This document shows, piece after piece, positions 34,444 through 43,232 of a stretch of DNA of 46,046 nt (the first letter of the stretch is position 1; each line of letters begins with the position of its first letter). This DNA comes from an uncultured Bacteroidales bacterium. Lineage in GTDB: Bacteria; Bacteroidota; Bacteroidia; Bacteroidales; P3. The stretch lies in contig CALUHO010000028.1 of NCBI GenBank assembly GCA_944320465.1, positions 1 to 46,046 on the forward strand, read 5' to 3'. Position numbers and translations under genes: made by a program. The notes under the pieces were generated by a model that saw only the letters and a program-made list of their open reading frames with translations, did not search any database and was not told where the DNA came from.

Positions 34444-37191
34444 CTATTCCGAAATGCCGTATGTCTCCTTGTAATAGGCCTCATACCCTTCGTAATCCCC
34501 ATATTCTTTCAGCAATTCCATATTGGCCTCATTGGCCAGAAACAGAATCTTGAAATTCAGCGTCCCGAATACATAATCATCGTCCTTGACCATGTTCAAA
34601 TACCCAGAAGCCCCCCGCAGAACCGGGAACGAAGAGACAATTACCATGTATTTATCCTTGGCCTGCACCACTTCCATCTTCAATCCCATCTGCCCATAAT
34701 GCCGGCTATTGAATTCCTCCATGCGGAGCACCATCACTTCGGCTTCCCGTTCCGATGGGTCGCAGACGGCTATGATATAATGCTTCTCGGAACTCTTAGG
34801 CTGGATATAATCCACATGGACCGGTTCGGGAGGCATTGTGTCTTGCGCAACCGGCATCTGCGATTCCGCTACGGACTGTCCCTGTTCCGATGCAGGTTCT
34901 CCGCCGTCCCCGGTACTTTGGCTTCCTGCCCCGGCTCTTTCCTCCGAGGTCTCTGTCCTATCCGATGCCGAAGCTTCTGCCATAGGCATGTCTTCGGGCA
35001 GCACGGGATCGGAGTCAGGGAAAAGGATATTCTGCTTCAAATCCGCCTGCGCCCGGTCGTATGCCGACTGCATCCTCGATTTCAATTCGCTTTCCGGATA
35101 AGACTTCAGGAAATTATCTGCCATCGGAATCATCTCGTTATAACCCTTCACATGTGCCGTGGACATGGTCTTCAAAAACGACAACTGCTCCTGGAAAGTA
35201 TTGACAGGAAACGCTTCCTCTACTTGCTCAACGATAGCCAGAACGCCTTGGAAATCATTACGAAGGAAGCAGTTATATGCCTGCGTGTAAAGACCTTCCA
35301 CCGTTTTTGAATTGGCTTCCAGTTCTTTGTAATAATCAGGATTGTTCACCCTCTGGTCTTGAATCGTACCTGCGTAACGGGTTGCCAGAATATTGGCATA
35401 CTGCTGATAATTGCCCATATCTCCTTCCTGGCGGTAGATTTTACAAAGCGTCTCACAAGCTGAAGGCAGGTAATCCGATTCGGGAAACTCTGCAATCAAA
35501 CGGGTCAGGTACTTCTTCCCTTCATCGGTTTCGCTCAACTGATCCGAATATACCATGCCAACATGGTAAAGGGCGGGCTCTATAATCGAATCCAAACGGG
35601 CAAAGGCACTGTCGGTGGTCGGAAGATTCTGCAAGTAATATTCAGGGTCAGCCTGTGTGATAATCTTGGGCGCCTCGACTACTTCCTCCTCTTCTCCCTG
35701 CAGGCTTGGCGGACGCAACATAGCCGCTGCAGGTTTGGCTGAAAGGAACCACAAGTCCTCCAAAGTCCTGCGTCCCCATAACCGGTTAAATTCTGCCAAG
35801 CCTGCGTTCTTAGTCTGGGTATTGTAAAAATACCAATTAGACCGCCCCGGCGTGGACATATCCGCTCCACCCGATTCCTCGCGAGCCCGACGGGCGGCTT
35901 CTTGGGCTTTCTGGTACTCCTTGGCTTTGCGTTCGGCATACTTCTTCTGGCCTTTCTCATCCATACGCCCCACAATCCGCAAGGTATCCGCCTCGACAAG
36001 CTGCGTGTAATATTCCGTCAAATCCGCCAGATTCTCAGCCCGGCTCACAATAGTATAATACTCCGGATCCTCTACTTCTACCACTTCAGCTGCCGCCGCG
36101 TAATACTGCTGGGACCGGATGTATTCCTTCTTTTCATAAAAGTACGCAGACAAACGCTTGGCCGCCAACAAAGTCCGGGCCGGGTCGCCTTGGCTGGCCG
36201 CAATAGATTGGTCCATGTAGCGTACAGCATCTTCTTCCCGGCCTTGACGGAAAGCCATTTCTCCCATCACATAATAGATACGTCCAAAATAAGCCGCATT
36301 CTTGGGGTCTTTCAGCATTTTCTGCAAGTCCTTCAAGACATCATGCATGGCTATGGAATTGCCTTCCGAACACAACACGATATTCAAACGAGCATTGAAA
36401 ACCAAATCCAAAGGCGGATTAAGCTTCAAACATTCCCGATAATAGTTGACAGCCTGTGCCTTGTTGCCATCGTTCTGGGCTATCTGCCCCATGATGAAGA
36501 TGACACGCGACTTCACGTCCGCCTTCTTGGCTCGCTGCAAGCCTTGCTGCAAATAAGGAATCGCCTCCTTGTATTTTTCCTGCTGAATATAAAATTGAGC
36601 CTGCACCAAAGGCAAATCCCGGTAGGTTTCCTTCATCAAAGCCGATTGGGGCTGGGCATCCACTTGGCTGAGAAAGGAAGATGCCATTCCATAGTCTTCC
36701 TCCCGCATGTACGTCCGAGCAATCCAAAGCATAGCCTCGAACCTTTCCGGATTCTTGGGGTATTCGGAAAGCACGAAGCTGAACACTGAACGGGCCTTGG
36801 AATAATCCTGTTGGTAAAAGAATCCCTTCCCAAGCAGGATATAAGCATTGTCTATTGTCTTGACGTACTCTTTGCCTCGAATTGAAATAGAGTGCTTCTT
36901 GATGGTAATCAACGCTTTCTCAATCATCCGCTTGGTCTGTTCGGCAACCAAGGCCGTATCTTCCGGATTCCCGTATTTGAATACCGGAATCACATTGAAA
37001 TAATTGTCCACAGACTGAGCTTGCAAGAGGTAATCCGCATCGAGCAAGGTTTCCTGCCCGTTCCAATAAACATTGTAGTAAGAGGTCAAGTTATGGAAAT
37101 TCCTGCTCAGGAAAGTATTCCTCTTGGTGGAGCAGCTCGAGGCTATCAGCAACAAGACGGCACCCAGGCATCCAAAAGACAGCTTGTTCAT
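34444..37191 (-). CDS. PorW/SprE-like type IX secretion lipoprotein (TPR)
   Basis: This is a predicted outer-membrane-associated periplasmic lipoprotein needed for type IX secretion (PorW in Porphyromonas, SprE in Flavobacterium). The start at 37191 gives MNKLSFGCLGAVLLLIASSC with lipobox Cys20. The sequence after it, KRNTFLSRNFHNLTSYYNVYWNGQ, closely matches the conserved beginning of PorW/SprE. Many TPR-like helical pairs follow (for example YVKTIDNAYILLGKGFFYQQ, AMLWIARTYMREEDYG, VIFIMGQIAQNDGNKAQAVN). The last 120 residues or so form a separate domain (HYIIAVCDPSEREAEVMV...) preceded by a Ser/Glu-rich linker. The product is 915 residues. The gene begins 35 bp after the PurL-like gene on the same strand. 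A T9SS cargo protein is encoded elsewhere in the window. Confidence 0.85.
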   Translation of the reverse strand: MNKLSFGCLGAVLLLIASSCSTKRNTFLSRNFHNLTSYYNVYWNGQETLLDADYLLQAQSVDNYFNVIPVFKYGNPEDTALVAEQTKRMIEKALITIKKHSISIRGKEYVKTIDNAYILLGKGFFYQQDYSKARSVFSFVLSEYPKNPERFEAMLWIARTYMREEDYGMASSFLSQVDAQPQSALMKETYRDLPLVQAQFYIQQEKYKEAIPYLQQGLQRAKKADVKSRVIFIMGQIAQNDGNKAQAVNYYRECLKLNPPLDLVFNARLNIVLCSEGNSIAMHDVLKDLQKMLKDPKNAAYFGRIYYVMGEMAFRQGREEDAVRYMDQSIAASQGDPARTLLAAKRLSAYFYEKKEYIRSQQYYAAAAEVVEVEDPEYYTIVSRAENLADLTEYYTQLVEADTLRIVGRMDEKGQKKYAERKAKEYQKAQEAARRAREESGGADMSTPGRSNWYFYNTQTKNAGLAEFNRLWGRRTLEDLWFLSAKPAAAMLRPPSLQGEEEEVVEAPKIITQADPEYYLQNLPTTDSAFARLDSIIEPALYHVGMVYSDQLSETDEGKKYLTRLIAEFPESDYLPSACETLCKIYRQEGDMGNYQQYANILATRYAGTIQDQRVNNPDYYKELEANSKTVEGLYTQAYNCFLRNDFQGVLAIVEQVEEAFPVNTFQEQLSFLKTMSTAHVKGYNEMIPMADNFLKSYPESELKSRMQSAYDRAQADLKQNILFPDSDPVLPEDMPMAEASASDRTETSEERAGAGSQSTGDGGEPASEQGQSVAESQMPVAQDTMPPEPVHVDYIQPKSSEKHYIIAVCDPSEREAEVMVLRMEEFNSRHYGQMGLKMEVVQAKDKYMVIVSSFPVLRGASGYLNMVKDDDYVFGTLNFKILFLANEANMELLKEYGDYEGYEAYYKETYGISE

Positions 37192-37226
37192 GCCCGGCTT
37201 CGGCCAGGTCTTTATTCCTTTTGCTT

Positions 37227-40013
37227 TCAATGCTTGTAATCTTCTATTTTTCCAAAATCGTAATCATCCACAAGAATCTTCCCTCCGGTCACTTCACCCA
37301 GGCAAACCATCGGTGTCCCAGTTTCCATCATCAGGTCCTTGAATTCCACATCCACCGCCTCGTCAACCGATACCACGACCCGGCTTTGGCTTTCGCCAAA
37401 AAGATAGGAATCCAAACGGAAAGTATCGTCTACCATGATGTCGAAGCCCAGATTCCCTTCCTTGGCACTTTCAAGCAGCGCCATGAACAGACCTCCTTCC
37501 GATACCGGGCATATCGATTCCAGCAAATGGGAATCCATGGCATCCATTATCACACGCTGCAATTTGTATTCTTCCTCTAAATCGAAATAAGGAGCCGGGG
37601 AATAAGCCTGCTTGCGGTATGCCGCAAGATAACGGGAACTGTTGATATCCTCCATGCTTTTGCCCAACAAGTAAATGGCATGCCCTTTTCGGGTAAATCC
37701 TCTTCCTACCCGGCCACGGCCTTCCCGCAGACCGACCATGCCCACCACTACTGCCGGATTAGAGATACCTGTCCCGGCATCTTCCACCTTTGTTTCAGAG
37801 AATCTTGCATCGGTACCTGTCATCGGTACCCGCAACTTTTCAAAAGCAGCCCCAACGCCCTTGACCGCATTGACAAACTGCCAATATGCTTCCGGATTCT
37901 GCGGATTCCCGAAATTGAAACACGGTGCCATGCCCAAAGGCTGCGCGCCGGAGCAAACCAAATTGCGAGCCGCTTCCGCCACAGCTATTTGTGCACCAAC
38001 CAAAGGATTGGCAAACACATAAGCCGCATTGCCCGCCATCGTCACCACCACATCCTTCCCTTGGACGTTCTCTCCAAGACGGGCCTCTACGGACAAACAG
38101 TCTGGAAACTTCAGACGGGCGGACAAGAAATGTGCCACGCTGACAGCCTCCTCCAAATCGATATCTTTCACCGTATGTATGTCAAAACGCCTGCATTGTG
38201 CAAAATTCTTGGCTTCTTTGTACCTGCGATCATAAACCGGAGCACCTTTGCCCGCCATCAGGCTTGACACGGGAATATCGACCAAAAGATGCCCTTGTTC
38301 AAAACATTGCATACGATCTCCCTCCATGACCTCAGCCACCGCCCACTTTGTCATCGGCAAGTGATTGAACAAACGCCCTTCCCCGCCTTTGCGGACCACA
38401 AGAAGGTAACTATTCGGCCTCTGCGACAACAAAAGGCCTTCGCTTTTTCCAGCTTTCAGCAGCACAGGATCGTGAGGGAATTCTATCCGAACTCCCATGC
38501 CTGTCATCCCGCACAATCGAGAAAAGGCGCCTGCCAAGCCCGAACGGCCTACATGAACCAATGCCAGGACAGCCTTGTCCGCAAGCAAAGCACTTATTGC
38601 TTGCCATAAATGGCCCGGAGTGATATTTTTCTCTGCTTCTACCAAATAAAACAAATCCCCCTTACCTGCCGATTCTTTTGGAACCTGCAAGTCCTTAGGC
38701 AAGAAGTTCACCGACATCAAATCCGATACGACCACATCCTTGCCTTCCGAAGAAAAGACATCTTCGCTGGCAGTGAATTCTTTGAGACCCTGTCCGGATT
38801 CCATCCCGCTCATCCTATAAGCCGCGACAACCGCAGGCCGCCCTCCTCGTGCCATGGCAGAGCCATTCAACCAAGACAACCTGTCAGCCACAGCTTCTTC
38901 GGATGGACCGGCATCAACCGCCAAAACACATGCCTGCCTGTCATGCAAATCCACCTGAGCATTTCCAGTGCCAGAGGGCAAGCAGCCATCTTCCAACGGC
39001 AAAGTCCTAAGCCAAGTGATCGAATTCTTATAGGAAACATCTTCGCGCCACATCCAAGCATAAAGGCGCAATTCTACAAAATTCGGTGTACGGCCAAGAA
39101 GCCGGCAAATCTGCCCGTATTCCTCGGACGGAATCCCCAGCTCCTTGGCCGTCAGCTCGGTCGCATCTTCGTCAGCACGCCCTCCTTTAGCGCTTTTAGC
39201 GGTACCCGCCTTGGCAGCGGCCTTCGCTGCTGTTTTCCTGGGCTTTGCTTCAGATGCAGAAGCCTTTGTCTCCTTGGGTCCTGTCTTGGCAGCTACGGGT
39301 TTTGCCGTCGCCTTGGCAACTTTATCCTTTGCCGGTTTGGTTGCTTTTGGCTTAGACTTGCTTGCCCCCTTCGATTCGGATCTTTCTTTAATCATGTCGC
39401 CAACAGCTTCTTTCAAGCTGTTCCCAATAGAACAGGCCGCATCTTTGACTTTCGCCCGGTTAGCCGGAGTATCTACCGTATCCTTGAATTTCCGGGCCGC
39501 CTTCACTGCCTCTTCCATCTTTGCCTTCGTCTTGCCGATGGCTTCTGTGGTGACTTTGCGAGCCTTTTTCCCTTGTTCCGATACGGTTTCCCTGACTGTT
39601 TTCAGCCTTTCGCTGGCCGCATCCACTTTAGCCTTGGCTTTTCTGGCCTGTTTCAATACTAACTCAGCCTTAGGATGCCCCACAGCCGCCATTTCCATCT
39701 GCTCAGCCACTTCTTCCGCCTTAGCCTTGGCCTTTTCAAGCAGGCTTTCCGCCTTGTCCTTAGCCTTACCTGCTTTCATCCGGGAAAGCCGAACCGCCGC
39801 TTTAACCTTGGTGCGGTTTTCCTCTGTGTCAATCTGTTCCTTCACCGCATTGACCTTCTTCTTGGCATCCATGGCGGCCTTTTCCACACGGTCTTTGGCC
39901 ACACGAAGTGCCTTGACCGCTTTTTCCTGTCGGGAATTAGTCGTTTCCGCCTCCTTCTTGCTGGCCGATGCCTTGGAAGCGGGCCTTTTCTTGGGTTTGG
40001 ATTCTGTTGTCAT
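37227..40013 (-). CDS. PurL-like protein with Lys/Ala-rich histone-H1-like N-terminal extension
   Basis: The C-terminal two thirds (about 285-928) are related to PurL, the glutamine-dependent FGAM synthase of purine synthesis. Clear matches are LLGRTPNFVELRLYAWMW, AAR.LVCSGAQPLGMAPCFNFGNPQNPEAYWQFV, CPVSEGGLFMALLE and LFGESQSRVVVSVD. In normal PurL the N-terminal motif is SEHCSYK with a catalytic His; here it is REDVSYK (323-329). The ESHNHP-type ATP/metal motif is also not found, and the region 335-560 is poorly conserved. The first 280 residues are unrelated to PurL. Residues 1-215 or so are helical with alternating Lys, Ala and Glu (LEA- or apolipoprotein-like). About 216-283 is a Lys/Ala/Pro/Thr tail like the C-terminus of histone H1. 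It is probably not an active FGAM synthase. It lies 12 bp after udk and 35 bp before porW, suggesting one transcript. A DNA- or RNA-binding role is a guess. Confidence 0.82.
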   Translation of the reverse strand: MTTESKPKKRPASKASASKKEAETTNSRQEKAVKALRVAKDRVEKAAMDAKKKVNAVKEQIDTEENRTKVKAAVRLSRMKAGKAKDKAESLLEKAKAKAEEVAEQMEMAAVGHPKAELVLKQARKAKAKVDAASERLKTVRETVSEQGKKARKVTTEAIGKTKAKMEEAVKAARKFKDTVDTPANRAKVKDAACSIGNSLKEAVGDMIKERSESKGASKSKPKATKPAKDKVAKATAKPVAAKTGPKETKASASEAKPRKTAAKAAAKAGTAKSAKGGRADEDATELTAKELGIPSEEYGQICRLLGRTPNFVELRLYAWMWREDVSYKNSITWLRTLPLEDGCLPSGTGNAQVDLHDRQACVLAVDAGPSEEAVADRLSWLNGSAMARGGRPAVVAAYRMSGMESGQGLKEFTASEDVFSSEGKDVVVSDLMSVNFLPKDLQVPKESAGKGDLFYLVEAEKNITPGHLWQAISALLADKAVLALVHVGRSGLAGAFSRLCGMTGMGVRIEFPHDPVLLKAGKSEGLLLSQRPNSYLLVVRKGGEGRLFNHLPMTKWAVAEVMEGDRMQCFEQGHLLVDIPVSSLMAGKGAPVYDRRYKEAKNFAQCRRFDIHTVKDIDLEEAVSVAHFLSARLKFPDCLSVEARLGENVQGKDVVVTMAGNAAYVFANPLVGAQIAVAEAARNLVCSGAQPLGMAPCFNFGNPQNPEAYWQFVNAVKGVGAAFEKLRVPMTGTDARFSETKVEDAGTGISNPAVVVGMVGLREGRGRVGRGFTRKGHAIYLLGKSMEDINSSRYLAAYRKQAYSPAPYFDLEEEYKLQRVIMDAMDSHLLESICPVSEGGLFMALLESAKEGNLGFDIMVDDTFRLDSYLFGESQSRVVVSVDEAVDVEFKDLMMETGTPMVCLGEVTGGKILVDDYDFGKIEDYKH

Positions 40014-40025
40014 AGGAATTTGCTT

Positions 40026-40676
40026 TTATGCGTTCGCTTTCTTCTTGCTTGAATTTTCCTCCCTAACCCTCTGCATATACCGATGCAAATGGGAGCTGAT
40101 GATGCCTATCGCCTTCTCATTCTCTCCTCCTTGAGGCACGATTATGTCGGCATAACGTTTGGTAGGTTCTATAAACTGCTCATGCATCGGTTTGACCCAA
40201 TCCGCGTAATGGCTCAAAGCCTGCTCGTATGTCCGGTTCCTTTCGTGGATGTCCCGCCGGATAATCCGCATTAGGCGATCATCGCTGTCGGCATCCACAA
40301 AAACCTTAATATCCAACCTTTTGCGAAGTTGCGGGTTAGACAGGATCAATATGCCCTCCACAATCACCACTTCGGTAGGACGAACCGTCACGGTTTCTTT
40401 GGAACGAGCACAGGTGATATAGGAATATACCGGCATCTCTATTGACTTCCCCCTCCTGAGCATATCCAAATGCTTGACCAGAAGAGGAAACTCGATCGAG
40501 GACGGATGGTCGAAGTTGATGGCCCGTTTTTCCTCTTCAGGCAAAGAACCTCTGTCTTTGTAATAGGCATCTTGCGGAATAATCGTGACCGAACTGCTGC
40601 CGCAATTGGCTGCGATTTTGTTGACCACCGTGGTCTTTCCCGAACCGGAACCTCCGGCAATACCGATTATCAGCAT
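40026..40676 (-). CDS. udk: Uridine kinase
   Basis: It phosphorylates uridine and cytidine to UMP and CMP in pyrimidine salvage. The 216-residue protein begins MLIIGIAGGSGSGKTTVVNKI, with the P-loop GGSGSGKT. It continues with IPQDAYYKD, NFDHPSSIEFPLL, VIVEGILIL and FVDADSDDRLMRIIRRDIHERNR, all typical of Udk. The frame is open 44 codons upstream, but MLIIGIAGG is the family start. It is likely the first gene of the udk / PurL-like / porW transcript. Confidence 0.95.
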   Translation of the reverse strand: MLIIGIAGGSGSGKTTVVNKIAANCGSSSVTIIPQDAYYKDRGSLPEEEKRAINFDHPSSIEFPLLVKHLDMLRRGKSIEMPVYSYITCARSKETVTVRPTEVVIVEGILILSNPQLRKRLDIKVFVDADSDDRLMRIIRRDIHERNRTYEQALSHYADWVKPMHEQFIEPTKRYADIIVPQGGENEKAIGIISSHLHRYMQRVREENSSKKKANA

Positions 40677-40835
40677 AATATCGACTCTATTTGGGTTTTC
40701 AAGTGCTTCTTGGCATCCCGGCACAGGCACCGCCCCACCAATCCGGCAAGCCTCCGGAAATGTAAAAGTACAAAATATCCGCGTCTTTCCGCCACGACAT
40801 GGAGACACGCGCGCTCGTAGGCTTCCGCATGCCGC

Positions 40836-41312
40836 CTAACGAGCCTCCGCGCCGGCCAACGCCACCGTATCGGATGAAGCCGTATAAAAGATTTCCCGGC
40901 TGGATTCCTTGACAACACGCTCCTCGCTGACACAGGAAAGACGCAAGATCACCTTCCCCGATGCCGAATCGACTCCAGCCAGCCCATATTCCTCATATAA
41001 AGAAGGCAAGCTCTTGTCAAAATTGGCCAATTTATAGTCAAAGTCCACCAAGGCATCCTTTTCATTGGCATTGCGGGCATTCTTGTCTGAATACGCTTCA
41101 TTCTCATATTTCTTCACGTCGTTCCATCCTGCCGAATTCAAAAAGGACTCGGTAATCCTGACGGACAACCGGCCTCCGGACAAGGAAAGCCCTGTAGCAT
41201 CATAAGTGAAAGCATACACTTCCGTCACTTCCCGCTGGCAAGAAGAGAGGGAGAGCAAAGCGGCCAGCATCAGGCCAAAAGACTTCATCGCATTCTTAGT
41301 ATTCCGTAACAT
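40836..41312 (-). CDS. Small predicted lipoprotein, function unknown
   Basis: I do not recognise the family. From the ATG at 41312 it has 158 residues: a basic start, a hydrophobic stretch and a lipobox (LMLAALLSLSSC), then a soluble domain of about 130 residues with alternating hydrophobic and polar positions (VYAFTYDATGLSLSGGRLSVRITESF) and a central acidic/Lys-rich helix. The next residues after the Cys, QREV, lack an Asp, so outer-membrane sorting is possible. A second ATG at 41288 (MKSFGLMLAALL) is equally likely. It lies 159 bp upstream of udk, and the flavodoxin-ferredoxin gene is 98 bp further upstream on the same strand. Confidence 0.68.
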   Translation of the reverse strand: MLRNTKNAMKSFGLMLAALLSLSSCQREVTEVYAFTYDATGLSLSGGRLSVRITESFLNSAGWNDVKKYENEAYSDKNARNANEKDALVDFDYKLANFDKSLPSLYEEYGLAGVDSASGKVILRLSCVSEERVVKESSREIFYTASSDTVALAGAEAR

Positions 41313-41410
41313 TTCAACCTCTTTTTTGAATTTCCTATCACAGACAAACTTATCCTTGCTGGTTTTCCGCAGCACAAAGCCGCCTTGTTGCCGCATGGCT
41401 CGCAATCGGC

Positions 41411-42253
41411 CTATAGAAAGAAAAACGGTTCTGCCCTGCGTTCCCCGTACATCGCTTCCAATTCATGCTGATGGTAGAGATAGCCTTCGTCCACATAGTA
41501 GCGAGCGTTTTCCGGGCATTTCTTAATGCAAGCTCCGCATTTGATGCAAATACCGGTGTATTCCCTCACGTCATCCCGGCTAATCGAACCCATCGGGCAG
41601 ACATCAGCACAGATTTTGCAGTCGGTACACTTGTCATTGACCAAGGATTTCACCTTGCGGATGTCGATGCCGTTGCCGTGGCGGTCGCGGGGCGTGTAAT
41701 ACCCCCGGTAAGGGAAGGGTGTTCCCTCCACAAAGACGGGATGCGGGAAGTCCGGAACGCCAGCCTCGTCCGCCAAATGGTTCCGGAAGATTTTTTCGGC
41801 CACCTGAGCGGCAAATTCATCCATCTTGGCCTCGTCCACTTGATCCGGACGGCCTGCGGCCAACACCTTGGAAAAAGAATGTTCCCCGATGAAAGCAGCC
41901 GCCGCAATCGTTTTCATGCCGGCATTCTCCATCAAGTCCCGCAACTCAATCAGCGCATCATCGTAATTCCGGTTCCCGTAAAGGACCACCGGAATGCCAA
42001 CAGCTCCCGCCCCTTGCATAGTCTGCAAAAACTTGAGCAGGACATTGGGTACCCGCCCGGCATAAACCGGCGTCCCCATTACCACCAAATCCTCCTGATT
42101 GAAAACCAAAGGCGACAACCTGCCAGCAGGCAATGTGAAATCCACTTCCGAAAAAGGCAGCGAGAAACGCCTTGCCAATTCCCTAACTATGTGGCAAACG
42201 GTCATCCGAGTAGTTCCCGTACCACTGAAATAGACAGCTTTGACGTTGTTCAT
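41411..42253 (-). CDS. EFR1-type flavodoxin-ferredoxin fusion protein
   Basis: This is a predicted cytoplasmic electron-transfer protein. The 280-residue product has an N-terminal flavodoxin-like domain with YFSGTGTTRMT (FMN phosphate loop), VVMGTPVYAGRVPNVLL and VVLYGNRNYDDALIEL. A C-terminal pair of [4Fe-4S] clusters follows: CTDCKICADVCPMG and CIKCGACIKKCPENA, each CX2CX2CX3C followed by Pro. The combination is that of the EFR1-family ferredoxins common in anaerobes. Partners are unknown. A family-2 repeat starts 18 bp upstream of the ATG (42271), so the promoter lies within or beyond that repeat. Confidence 0.92.
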   Translation of the reverse strand: MNNVKAVYFSGTGTTRMTVCHIVRELARRFSLPFSEVDFTLPAGRLSPLVFNQEDLVVMGTPVYAGRVPNVLLKFLQTMQGAGAVGIPVVLYGNRNYDDALIELRDLMENAGMKTIAAAAFIGEHSFSKVLAAGRPDQVDEAKMDEFAAQVAEKIFRNHLADEAGVPDFPHPVFVEGTPFPYRGYYTPRDRHGNGIDIRKVKSLVNDKCTDCKICADVCPMGSISRDDVREYTGICIKCGACIKKCPENARYYVDEGYLYHQHELEAMYGERRAEPFFFL

Positions 42254-42270
42254 GATGCAAAGTTTAGTGT

Positions 42271-42580
42271 CGGTGTGTCATAATGAGCAATCTGGCTATG
42301 CCGAAGACTGGCCACACCCCGGCATAGCCCAAGCAAGCTTGGCTCCGAGTTCGGTTTGCACAGCCTTTCTTAGTTGCTCTCGAGACTCGAACTCAGTCAC
42401 GAACCACAGTGCAAGCCGAACGCAGAGGGAAAGTTTACTTGCACCATGCCGAGCGGAGCCTGCGCTCGCTGCGGAGCAGCAACAGCAAGCCCCTTCGTCC
42501 TCGCTCTCAGCGTCTTGCATCTTACTCACGCTGACACGCCTTCCGAGGATGTTTCCAAATGCCTATTTTGACACACCCTC
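42271..42580 (+). repeat. Family-2 element, expanded copy
   Basis: The outer ends match the reference copy (CGGTGTGTCATAATGAGCAA on the left; CTTACTCACGCTGACACGCC near 42521-42540; tail ending GACACACCCTC at 42580). The middle is enlarged by two extra segments, one before TTGCTCTCGAGACTCGAACTC and one after TCAGTCACG, bringing the core to 270 bp. The extra segments contain short inverted repeats (for example CTATGCCG...CGGCATAG). Confidence 0.8.
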
Positions 42581-42642
42581 CGGATTATCCATTCGACAAA
42601 AGACGAACAAGATTCTCCACAATGTTTAGGATGCGAAGATAC

Positions 42643-42674
42643 AAAAAAGCCCCGTGCGAGCGAATCACACGGGG
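42643..42674 (-). terminator. Rho-independent terminator of tRNA-Arg
   Basis: Read on the minus strand, CCCCGTG and CACGGGG pair around an 11-base loop and are followed by C and six T. It lies 28 bp beyond the 3' end of the tRNA gene. Confidence 0.9.
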
Positions 42675-42701
42675 ACAAAAACTAAAACTATGAAAACTTT
42701 G

Positions 42702-42775
42702 TGACGCCGGAGGGATTCAAACCCGCAACCTTCTGATCCGTAGTCAGATGCTCTATTCAGTTGAGCTACGGCGCC
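42702..42775 (-). tRNA. tRNA-Arg (anticodon ACG)
   Basis: The minus strand folds as a 74-nt cloverleaf. The acceptor stem is GGCGCCG/CGGCGTC with discriminator A. The D arm is GCTC/GAGC. The anticodon arm is TCTGA-CTACGGA-TCAGA, giving anticodon ACG (read as ICG, decoding CGN). The T arm GCGGG-TTTGAAT-CCCTC has one C-T mismatch. CCA is not encoded. Confidence 0.97.
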
Positions 42776-42794
42776 ATTCCCGCAAACGGGACTG

Positions 42795-42825
42795 CAAAGG
42801 TACGAATATTTTTGAATCCGCCAAA
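42795..42825 (-). promoter_or_regulatory. Promoter of tRNA-Arg (-33/-7 type)
   Basis: On the minus strand TTTG (42822-42825) and TACCTTTG (42795-42802) are 19 bp apart, matching the Bacteroides -33/-7 promoter (TTTG, about 19 bp, TAnnTTTG). The tRNA 5' end is 19 bp downstream of the -7 box. Confidence 0.8.
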
Positions 42826-42950
42826 TCTTGGGATGGAAAAAAAATTTCCAGACGTGAAAAACGCAAACGATAGCGAAAGTCGAGCGGGGAAGCAAAGCTT
42901 GCTTTGATTTCTCCGAGACCAAGCTATCATCGAGCATCGCTCAACCCAGA

Positions 42951-43034
42951 CCCGAAATAGCCCCCGATGGGCAAACAAAATCCTGAAACCGGTCCCTGAA
43001 AATTCAGCCTTTTCAGGATTGTAAGAAATTTTAA
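42951..43034. repeat. Family-3 hairpin repeat, interrupted copy (left part)
   Basis: It begins CCCGAAATAGCCCCCGATGG and contains the inverted pair AATCCTGAAA/TTTCAGGATT. It matches 16825-16907 and then stops at the MITE-like copy E. The missing remainder (AAACAGCTTCT) resumes on the other side of that element at 43229-43239. Confidence 0.82.
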
Positions 43035-43227
43035 CCCAAATCGGTCATTAGACTTTGGGGAGATTGCCCGCTTGTGTCATGCAGCATGCTTCTCGCCTAG
43101 CCGAAGGCGTAGCGGGCTACGTCGAGGCGTAGCGAGAAACAGGATGCGGACAGAAGCGGGCAAGATGCCCGAATGCCTCATTTTCCTAATCAGAAACGGA
43201 CTCGGCGTGTCTGATGACCGATTTGGG
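43035..43227 (-). mobile_element. 193-bp MITE-like foldback element, copy E
   Basis: This complete 193-bp copy is oriented like copy C. The flanks are TTTAA (43030-43034) and TTAAA (43228-43232), a 5-bp duplication TTNAA differing at the central base. It interrupts a family-3 repeat. The corresponding empty site at 16903-16907 reads TTCAA. Confidence 0.93.
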
Positions 43228-43232
43228 TTAAA

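Noticed and set aside
42665..42937. A 90-codon minus-strand frame containing AVAQLNRASDYGSEGCGFES
   Set aside because: This is the translation of the tRNA-Arg gene, a well-known false call.
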